A stretch of 30,928 bases of DNA from NCBI GenBank assembly GCA_000277445.1, contig AJWJ01000270.1:1-30928 (forward strand). The letters are read 5' to 3'. Made by a program: the position numbers and the translations under genes. The notes below the pieces were generated by a model. It saw nothing but the letters and a program-made list of their open reading frames with translations, did no database searches and was not told the origin of the DNA. The stretch comes from Polysphondylium violaceum. Its lineage: Eukaryota; Evosea; Eumycetozoa; Dictyosteliales; Dictyosteliaceae. How positions within the stretch are numbered: the stretch's first letter is position 1; each line of letters starts with the position of its first letter. Positions 23,801 to 30,928 of this stretch are shown here, one piece after another.

Positions 23801-25408
23801 TTTTTGCTTACGTAGATTGCCGAGCGAGGCGTTGATGGCTTGATGGGATTTCTCGTCATTGTCACGCGAGGCCATGTTCTCGCCATACTGTTTCTCTTTG
23901 ACAGCCTTGATCTCGCTCATATCGGCAATGTCCTCATCAACAGAGCTCAATTGCTTTTCATATTGCTTTAAAATATTGCCAAGATTCTTTGATTCATTCT
24001 CGAGGTAGTCATCTCTTTCCTCCTTTGATTTAAATTGAAACATACCCTGTTTGACATACAATTCATTCAACTGGATCTCTGTGCCCATCAACTTTTCCTC
24101 TATGCCGTCTTGTTGTTTGATTGATTCCTCCAACTCTGGTTTCAAATCCTCCAATGCTTTCTCTATCTTTTCTGTGCTGCCGACAAGTCTGAGTTGTTCT
24201 GCTTGTAGCTTTTCAACCTTGCTCTTTTCCCTTGTCAATGTTTTTTTAAAATGTTTAATTTGAATCAAAAGTTGAGTCTTTTGTTTAGTCAATACATCAA
24301 TCTGTTTCTCTACTCCCTTCTTTTGACTCTCTATCTTTTTCAATTGACTACTAATTTGATGATGTTTATCTTCATTCACTATTGTTGTTTGTATGTATTA
24401 ATACCTGTGTATAAACTAACTAATTAATCCTCGCCACCACTACATACCTTGTAATTCTTCAGTTAATGAATACAATTGTTTTGAATCTTTTGAAGAGTTG
24501 ATTAAAAAGTTTTCTTTTTCAGTCTCGAGATTATGTACTTTTTGATTGGATTCCTCAGCCTCGAGGACATTGATATAGGCTTCATATAGTTTTTTATCTT
24601 CAAGTTGTTGATGATATTTTTGTAATTCTTCTCTTTCTGCTTCAAGCTCACCCAATCTTTTGTCAATGTATAAAAGAAACTCTTCAATCTTTAACATTTT
24701 GTTTGATGATTCTGTGATGAGTTTGACAGATTCCTCTTTACGTGATTCATATACAGTGGCACCTGCGACCTCTTTTAGCAAGTCTAAACGATCTGTATCT
24801 TTCATCAATGCCAATGTATTGATTTTACCTTGTTGTACAATATAGTATGGATTTGAACTTGAAAAACCTGCTGCTTCAAACATATTTCTAACATCTGTTT
24901 TACTCAATTTAGTATTACCGATACTGTATTCATCTTTACTCGCACCAAATGTTCTTCTCAGTGCAAATTCACTTTTTTCATTCTATAACCAACATATAAT
25001 CATTATTAATTAATATACATGTATAAACTACATCTATCACACCGTCTTCTACTTACAGGAAATCTTGAATCACTATTATCAAATACAATTTCAACATAAC
25101 CAGATTGAACAGTATTACCACCGTAACTATGTAAAAATTTTAATCTATCCTCTGAACTTGATCCTACATTGAGATCACCTAAGAGGAATCTAACTGCTGC
25201 AAAAAGATTACTTTTACCAGACCCATTTCTACCAGCTAGTTGTTACATGAATATTCATGTATTGTGTGTTAGTACTATTATCTACTATACTATGATGATT
25301 GTAATACTACATACTCATAACATTAAAACCTGTATGAAAGGTAGTGGAAGTAAATCCCTGATCTTTATAACTTCGAAAACCTTTGATAAATATAAATTTA
25401 ATATGCAT
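20834..25408 (-). CDS. smc3: cohesin subunit Smc3
   Basis: Four exons: 25315-25408, 25057-25235, 24448-24982 and 20834-24378 (phases 1, 0, 1); 1450 residues against about 1220 in human. It forms the cohesin ring with Smc1 and Scc1/Rad21 in the nucleus. The N-terminal ATPase half opens MHIKFIFIKGFRSYKDQ, with Walker A GRNGSGKS at 33-40 and the family block AGFSSSNPYYIVQQGKIN near 125-145. Coiled coil follows, then the hinge at about 510-665 (GIHGPLVDLF, ending KGAVTGGYY), returning coiled coil, the signature LSGGQ near 1096 and Walker B/D-loop YLLDEIDAALD near 1120. The hinge and the conserved AALDHNYRVAV separate it from other SMC types. After about residue 1190 there is a 260-residue extension: a charged helical part, then Gln/Ser-rich and very acidic sequence ending ETSGDEL. 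In the acetylation loop, GASKDEY has Ser106-Lys107 where other Smc3 proteins have two lysines. Confidence 0.97.
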
Positions 25409-25735
25409 GATGTTATATTAATAGATACTATATCAAAAAGTCAACAATAATATTAACAATCACATGCACAACATAATATCAAGAACAACAACCGTTGAAA
25501 ATTTTTAAAAAAAAAAAAAAAATGAAAAAAAAAATTTCTTCAAAATTTTGGCGCGCTCTTGTTTTCTTCGAATAAAAAAATTGCACACACAATTTTGTTT
25601 TTTCTTTTTTTACATCAATGATAAACCTCACGTTGTTTTAATACAAAGAATACTATGTAATATTATCATATTATCAATAATATCAATAATAAAGTATGCT
25701 ATTCCTTATTAATTAATTGAGAAGAAAGAAACAGC

Positions 25736-25755
25736 AAAACAAAACAAAACAAAAC
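25736..25755. repeat. AAAAC pentanucleotide tandem repeat
   Basis: Four perfect AAAAC units in a row, in the intergenic region upstream of smc3. Confidence 0.9.
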
Positions 25756-26050
25756 GATACCGCCGAAATTTCCTCAAAGTTTAAATAATCCAGTTGGCAG
25801 AATAGATATTTAAAACGAGATATTAATCAGATTCGTTCAGATTGGTGTGTGATTACAAGTAAGAAACTAACCTATTTTGATTGGTACTTTTCTTTTCTCA
25901 AATGGGAAATTTCATAGACTCGAAAAATCTTTATGATGATTTCCTTCGTCTGTTGGTTTCCTTGAAAGATAGATAATACATAGTAAATGGCTACTGACTG
26001 CTGTTTGTATGTGTGACATATAATAACCTATTATCACTATTCTACCACTA

Positions 26051-26246
26051 CGTCTCGATGTGTTTCTATGTTTAGATAGGTAATGTGTGTTGGTAGACGT
26101 TGGGTGTCCCTAAACATAGGAATGAGAATCGATGTCTCCACACATTATGTATGAAAAGGGATCTGTCACTGCACATAACATATGTGTCTTTATTTGAAAA
26201 ACAACCATCATCACCTCTAAACATAGAAAAGAGATATCGAGTCTCC
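26051..26246. repeat. three copies of a roughly 28-base motif, one inverted
   Basis: Plus-strand copies at 26109-26138 and 26215-26246 share CTAAACATAG, a GAGA-type purine stretch, ATCGA and GTCTCC. The copy at 26051-26078 is the reverse complement (CTCGATG...TTTCTATGTTTAGA). The copies match at most but not all positions. No coding sense was found. Confidence 0.7.
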
Positions 26247-26279
26247 CACGAACGAAAATAAAATAAAATAAATTCATAT

Positions 26280-26358
26280 GATTTTTCACCAACACCAATT
26301 TAAATTTTTATAAATTTTGAAGAGATTTCGGCACAACGACACCTTTAGGTGAAAAATC
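26280..26358. repeat. inverted repeats upstream of flavohemoglobin
   Basis: GATTTTTCACC at 26280-26290 is the exact reverse complement of GGTGAAAAATC at 26348-26358. Overlapping the right arm, CACCT and AGGTG (26340-26344 and 26347-26351) form a second, tight inverted pair with a two-base loop. Confidence 0.75.
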
Positions 26359-26423
26359 TTTTCTGTAAATTGAGGAGGTTTTTTTTTTCATTTTTTTAAT
26401 TTTTTTAATTTTTTTTTCATTCT

Positions 26424-26429
26424 TATAAA
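26424..26429 (+). promoter_or_regulatory. candidate TATA box of flavohemoglobin
   Basis: TATAAA directly follows a block of T runs (26381-26418), 135 bases before the ATG. The spacing leaves a plausible 5' leader of about 100 bases. Transcript ends are not known. Confidence 0.4.
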
Positions 26430-26563
26430 TGGGGAAAAATCATGATCTTGATTCATAGCTACTTTCTATTTATAATAACATAGAACTCCACTATTATATT
26501 TTATACTTTTCACACACAACAAGTTATTTGTTTTTTTAACTTTACACACCAGTTTTTCCTAAA

Positions 26564-27793
26564 ATGTTAAAACAAGAAACCATTGATATCATTAAAGCCA
26601 CCGTACCAGTTTTAGAGGTTCACGGCACCACCATCACCACCACTTTCTACAAATCAATGTTTGCCGCTCATCCAGAATTATTAAATATCTTCAACCACAC
26701 TAATCAAAGAGAAGGTCGTCAACAAAATGCTTTGGCCAACACTGTTTTGGCTGCAGCCAAGAATATTGAGAATTTGGGTGCACTTTTACCAGCTGTCATG
26801 CAAATCGCCCACAAACATCGTGCCCTTGGTATCAAACCAGAACACTATCCAATCGTTGGTGAAAATCTTTTAGGTGCCATTAAAACTGTTTTGGGCGACG
26901 CCGCCACTCCCGCCATTTTGGGTGCCTGGGGTGAGGCCTATGGAGTCATTGCCAAGATCTTTATCGATGCCGAAGCCGAGCTCTACAAACAAACCGAAGC
27001 ACAAGCTGGTGGATGGGCCGATTTCAGACCATTTGTCGTCGATCGTAAAGTAAAGGAAAGCTCACAAATCACCTCTTTTTACTTTAAGCCCCAAGACAAA
27101 GGCCCAATCGCTGCCTATGAGCCAGGTCAATATATCACTGTCAGAATCAACACTGACTCCAACCACACTGCCATGCGTCACTACTCACTCTCTGACATCT
27201 CTAATCCAGACTACTACCGTATCTCTATTAAAAAAGAAACCAACAACACCGCTCCAAATGGTGTTGTATCCACATATCTCCACGACAATGTCAATGAAGG
27301 CGATGTTGTATATCTCAGTGCTCCAGCTGGTGACTTTGTCGTAGATTTGAAAAAAGAGAGCCCACTCATTTTCATTAGTGGTGGTGTAGGTATCACCCCA
27401 TTACTCTCTATGATGAAGACCACTCTTGTTAAACAACCAAAAAGAAAAGTCATGTTTATCCACAGCGCCAAAAGCAGTGAATTTTGTGCCTTTAGATCCG
27501 AATTGGTTGAGTTGTCTCAAAAAAATACAGAATCCCTCAAGGTTTCTGTCTCTTTTACTCACGTCCAAAATTTCAACGGTGCTGATGAAACCAAAGAACA
27601 ATGCGATCATATGGGTAAAATTGATGTCGCCTATCTTAGAAAAACTCTTGATGATAAATTCATTGCCAACTCTGACGTTTACATTTGCGGTCCAGTTGAA
27701 TTTATGAAGGCCATAAACTCTCAATTAAAAGAAATTGGTGTTCCATCTGAAAATGTTCACTATGAAGTCTTTGGTCCATTGGTTCAAGTTTAA
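26564..27793 (+). CDS. fhb: flavohemoglobin (nitric oxide dioxygenase)
   Basis: One uninterrupted exon encodes 409 residues, the normal family length. The enzyme oxidises nitric oxide to nitrate with oxygen and NAD(P)H, in the cytosol. The globin domain (1 to about 145) has the active-site residues at the same numbers as in E. coli Hmp: Tyr29 (B10), Gln53 (E7), heme-ligand His85 (F8) and Tyr95; the helix H Glu is at 137. The hinge [10 protein letters not shown] leads to the FAD domain, with RHYSLSD binding flavin. The NAD domain has [12 protein letters not shown] and CGPVEFM and ends in HYEVFGPL. The start follows an A-rich leader (CCTAAAATG) and matches the family's N-terminus. No intron is needed, unlike every other gene here. 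D. discoideum has flavohemoglobins too; which of its two copies this corresponds to cannot be told. Confidence 0.97.
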   Translation: MLKQETIDIIKATVPVLEVHGTTITTTFYKSMFAAHPELLNIFNHTNQREGRQQNALANTVLAAAKNIENLGALLPAVMQIAHKHRALGIKPEHYPIVGENLLGAIKTVLGDAATPAILGAWGEAYGVIAKIFIDAEAELYKQTEAQAGGWADFRPFVVDRKVKESSQITSFYFKPQDKGPIAAYEPGQYITVRINTDSNHTAMRHYSLSDISNPDYYRISIKKETNNTAPNGVVSTYLHDNVNEGDVVYLSAPAGDFVVDLKKESPLIFISGGVGITPLLSMMKTTLVKQPKRKVMFIHSAKSSEFCAFRSELVELSQKNTESLKVSVSFTHVQNFNGADETKEQCDHMGKIDVAYLRKTLDDKFIANSDVYICGPVEFMKAINSQLKEIGVPSENVHYEVFGPLVQV

Positions 27794-27999
27794 AATATTA
27801 AAATAAATTAGTTTTTAGATAATATTTGTATTTATATAATATTTAATCAAGATAAACATTTCCAATAGTATTTATTAAAAATTTTCAAAAAGGGTAATTC
27901 CACCACCCCACAAAATAAGAAAAACAAATTAGTTTTTTTTGAAAAAAAAAAAAGCAAGACAAGAGAGATTCATAAAAGCAACAAAAATGAAAACAGATA

Positions 28000-28490
28000 G
28001 TTATTTCTCCTTGATTTCAAATGCAATAGTTTAAATGAAATTGCAACTGTAAAGAAAAGACCGGTTTATGTCATTGAAGACCAAGCCCATAGGTTACCTA
28101 AACTAGCAATTTTTTCATCAAAACTTTATGGATTACACCATATGTATTTGGTGGATGTAGACCCAAGTTATAAAAATGCAATCAATGAATCCCAATATAC
28201 TCTTGTTTGGAAAAAGATTATTTTTTATTGGTTTGCATAATGCATCTGAGATCAATTCGAATTAGATTTACAATAGATTTTCAATGAAATCAATGGTAAA
28301 ATTATACAACAAGTTTGACCTGAAAAGCTTTTGATGTGAAAAGCGTAATAACCAGTATCCAATCAAGCAGAATTAAACAACAATCTCAAAAACACTATAA
28401 TCTATGATGACCATTTTGAAAACAATTAACAATTTCAACCAATTACTCAAGGTGATAATGTTGAATATTTTTTTAATCATTCACCCTATT
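28000..28490 (+). pseudogene. probable decayed gene fragment of unknown family
   Basis: Here base composition and codon pattern look coding, yet no frame stays open. The longest sensible stretch, about 28010-28240, translates to protein-like sequence such as KKRPVYVIEDQAHRLP, LAIFSSKLYGLHHMYLVDVD and INESQYTLVWKK. Further protein-like pieces (PVSNQAELNNNLKNTIIYDD and ITQGDNVEYFFNHSPYL) follow to about 28490 and are broken by several stops. I do not recognise the family and see no mobile-element signature. A gene with many introns is an alternative, but I found no good GT-AG pairs joining the pieces. Confidence 0.45.
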
Positions 28491-29633
28491 TATAGTTATT
28501 ATAACTTTTTATTAAAAAAATGATCGTGTAGTTAGGCTAATTAAACTAAAAGTTAGAGATCAAATAGATTTAATATTTAAAAATCAGAAACAATCACATT
28601 TTACCACCCACACCCCTGCTTTTAAACAATTCGAATTTAGAGTTTTTCCCATTCTTTATATCTAAAGACGGTTAACCGATAGAGATGTTTTTTTTATGAT
28701 GTTTAAACATAAATTGATTGGAGTGGATAAAAAAGGATTTAAGGGAATAAAAAATAGTCAACTCTGTTTAAATTGTTTGTTTAGAGGGTAATAAGGGTGG
28801 AATGGGTGTTTTTATCAATTTTGTTTTCTCGTTTATTATCATTATTTTTTTAATATCTAAATTAAATTCAAATTTACATTGTATTTTTGGATCCATATTT
28901 GTTAAAATTGAAAATCAAAATAATGGGGTTGATGTGTGGTGGATTGGATTTTTTTGTAGAAAGAAAAATTACTTTATAAGGAGTTTGAGGTGTGTTTGAA
29001 ATCAACACTTTAAAATATCATATTCACCACACTTACATACAAAATAAAGCATATATATAATAATAAAAGATAAGAGGGGGTAGACATGATCATAATAAAA
29101 AAATAAAAAAACAAAAAATAATAAAATAAACCACACACAAACCCACTAACAATATGTGAGTGGTTTAAGAGAATGTTTATTAATGGAAATGTGTGTGAGT
29201 TAATAAGAGTATCATAAACATATTTGGTGAAATGAACGGTATAGGCACTTCAATATTAATATGGATTGTAAAGATAGATATTCATGTGCATTTATATGTT
29301 GGTACAACAACAGTACAAATGATTATCAACTTAATAGATTCATCTCCTAATCTTATCACTTTAGTATTTGTATAATCTTTAACACATTCTCACCACCCCC
29401 TATTGTTTTTAGCTACTACAAAAAAAAAACCAAATCTATTTATCTTTTATTTCTTTATTATATTCAAATTACAAAAACCCTCTATTTAATTTAATTTATT
29501 TATTCAAAATTAAATTATTAATAATCTATTGGATCCTAAATCATCAGTATTTAAAAAATATTTAAATAAATTGGTTTATATTAACAACAAGAAAGGAAAA
29601 AAACACATTCATATTTAAATACTTTATTTTTTA

Positions 29634-29654
29634 TTGTTGTTGTTGTTGTTGTTG
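29634..29654. repeat. TTG trinucleotide repeat
   Basis: Seven perfect TTG units about 120 bases upstream of the last gene, outside any coding sequence. Confidence 0.92.
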
Positions 29655-29776
29655 CTACTGTTGTAATATTATTTAATTTATCCACTATCTAATCACTCAC
29701 TCATCATCCACTTGTTTTGATTGTTTTTTTTTTTTTTTTTTCTATTTTAGCAAAAATCACTGGAAAAAATTGAAAA

Positions 29777-30567
29777 ATGGCTAAAGTATTAAATGCATTT
29801 TTATTGACCTTATTGATCAATGCTTGTTTGGTCGGATTTATAAATGGTAAAATCGTCAATCCCATCAATGGTGAAGAAATCAAAGACTATAGCATGTGTT
29901 GTGAAACAGAAACCCCAGTTGGTGAAACATTTTTAAGATCACTACAATTATTAAATACCCCACTAGGTTCAGGTGAGAATGCAACATCAGGATCAGCATC
30001 AGCTGAGCGTGTAACTGAACTTTATTTCCCTCATTTGATTTTCTCAAATGGAAGCAACCCAGTATGTATTTAGATTTAAATGTAATTTCAATTTTATTAG
30101 TTATTAATTTTTATCTATACCAGTATAAATTCCAAAGTGAACTTTGTGAATCAAATGAAAATATGACAGAATTTACTTATCCAGAATTTGATTTATTTAG
30201 TACAGCAGATTATGAATATGAATGTGTTATTAAGAATGCAACCTTGTTTGATAAATTTATGATGAACCAATTTATTTTGGCAATCAATGCTTCATGCCCA
30301 GATTGTAACTGTGTATTAAAACAAAGTACAGACGGTTATGTTAAAGGATTTAAAGTCCAAATTATCGGTCATCCTTTGGTAGATGATGAAAGTGTTGTCA
30401 CTCACTACAGTATTCTTGGTTGTGATATCACCGTTGAAACCTCAAATGAACCATACAAAGAAGGTGATATTTTCACTCAAACCGTACAACTTGTATCTTC
30501 ATCGAATAGAATGATTGCAAATGTATCTCTTTTGTTAATTTCACTTTTTGTAATGTTATTCTTCTAA
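29777..30567 (+). CDS. secreted, probably GPI-anchored protein of unknown function
   Basis: Two exons, 29777-30061 and 30124-30567, joined in phase 0 (SNP|YKFQ) over a 62-base intron (GTATGT donor, TACCAG acceptor); 242 residues. The ATG follows an A-rich stretch (GAAAAATGG) and opens a signal peptide, MAKVLNAFLLTLLINACLVG, with likely cleavage near residue 24. The mature part has a Cys pair at 41-42, more cysteines mainly in exon 2 (CPDCNC) and several N-glycosylation sites (NAT, NMT, NAT, NAS, NVS). The C-terminus is a short polar stretch (SSSN) followed by a hydrophobic tail to the last residue (VSLLLISLFVMLFF), as in a GPI-anchor signal. No domain is recognised. Dictyostelids have many such small glycosylated surface proteins. 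Adhesion or sensing is possible, but nothing in the sequence shows it. Confidence 0.82.
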
Positions 30568-30928
30568 GCTTTTAAAATAAAAATATTCGTAAAGGTTATT
30601 TTTGTATCAAATTTGAAAATGTACAAGTGGTGGAGATGAGATTAATTGTTTTTTAATAGTAAAAAAGATAAAAACAAATATACATAGTTTGGCACTTTCT
30701 GGTCGAAATTAAAATTACCATCACGAAAGATAATAATAACATTAAAACCAACAGGTAAAATAATAAAGCATGTTATATTTAAACTATTATTATTTAAATG
30801 TAACATTTTGTTTTAAAACAAAAACAGATCAACAACCATCATCATCAATACTTTAAAGACAAATTTTATAGTTAGGTAAATCTATATAATCCATTTATAC
30901 GACTCAATTTGTTAGTGTTTGACAAAAA
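30568..30928. other. downstream AT-rich DNA to the right edge
   Basis: AATAAA at 30576-30581, nine bases after the stop, is the likely poly(A) signal of the last gene. The rest (about 350 bases) is AT-rich with no open frame, RNA gene or repeat that I can support. Confidence 0.5.

Larger units (their letters stand above)
25409..26563. promoter_or_regulatory. intergenic region between Smc3 and flavohemoglobin
   Basis: This is 1155 bases between divergent starts. Next to Smc3 it has A and T runs (25502-25535) and four AAAAC units at 25736-25755. The stretch 25780-26260 is less AT-rich and holds a three-copy motif cluster. Next to the flavohemoglobin lie inverted repeats (26280-26358), long T runs (26381-26418) and a TATAAA. 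I see no convincing gene; the 62-codon minus frame at 26110-26298 overlaps the motif cluster and has no recognisable content. Confidence 0.5.
27794..29776. other. long gene-poor stretch
   Basis: Almost 2 kb of very AT-rich DNA between two plus-strand genes. AATAAA at 27802-27807 lies 9 bases after the flavohemoglobin stop. At 27990-28490 there is a decayed coding fragment (listed separately). A 10-base palindrome, CGGTTAACCG, sits at 28669-28678. The 65-codon frame at 28802-28999 is composition-driven and not called. The last 400 bases (A/T runs, TTG repeats, 18 T at 29724-29741) look like the promoter of the next gene. Confidence 0.5.

Noticed and set aside
26110-26298. 62-codon minus-strand frame upstream of the flavohemoglobin
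   Set aside because: It runs through the repeated motif cluster, has no signal or domain, and could arise by chance.
28669-28678. Perfect palindrome CGGTTAACCG
   Set aside because: A single 10-base palindrome in 2 kb of non-coding DNA is not notable without other copies.
28802-28999. 65-codon plus-strand frame with a hydrophobic N-terminus
   Set aside because: Phe/Ile/Asn richness follows from AT-rich DNA. There is no homologue that I recognise and no coding-like codon pattern.
1-30928. Transposons, retroelements, tRNA or rRNA genes, CRISPR arrays
   Set aside because: I looked for reverse transcriptase, integrase and transposase motifs, long terminal repeats, cloverleaf arms and regularly spaced repeats, and found nothing I could support.

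Overview
The window reads as nuclear DNA of a dictyostelid social amoeba. The signs are very AT-rich intergenic DNA with long A and T runs, short AT-rich introns (59-89 bases where measured) with GTAAGT or GTATGT donors and TAG/CAG acceptors, Ser/Asn/Gln-rich insertions in large proteins, and a tandem family of secreted ComC-like surface proteins. Coding DNA is often richer in G+C than I would expect for Dictyostelium discoideum, so a more distant genus is possible. I cannot name the species.

Layout. (1) 1-6375, minus: two tandem paralogues of a secreted beta-sandwich family. The first runs off the left edge. The second is complete, with an IPT/TIG-like domain and an odd helical C-terminus. 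(2) 7061-17219, plus: a four-exon gene for spatacsin (SPG11), predicted at 3307 residues, divergent from the surface-protein pair. (3) 17677-18637, plus: a two-exon gene of unknown function, convergent with (4) 18776-20483, minus: a sucrose/SLC45-type sugar transporter of four exons. (5) 20834-25408, minus: cohesin subunit Smc3 in four exons, with a long acidic C-terminal extension. (6) 26564-27793, plus: an intronless flavohemoglobin. (7) 27794-29776: about 2 kb without an intact gene, holding what looks like a decayed coding fragment. (8) 29777-30567, plus: a small secreted, probably GPI-anchored protein of unknown function.

The genes do not form one pathway. This is an ordinary gene-dense eukaryotic segment with housekeeping genes (cohesin, lysosome-linked spatacsin), a stress enzyme (nitric oxide dioxygenase), a transporter and lineage-specific surface proteins. 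I saw no CRISPR array, rRNA, tRNA or intact mobile element. Exon joins were worked out by hand. All junctions keep frame and fit GT-AG rules, but none is backed by transcript data.

The points most worth a second look are the chimeric-looking C-terminus of the second surface protein, an intron present in only one of the two paralogues, the mosaic base composition within spatacsin, the serine in place of the first of the two conserved acetylated lysines of Smc3, and a three-copy motif cluster upstream of the flavohemoglobin.
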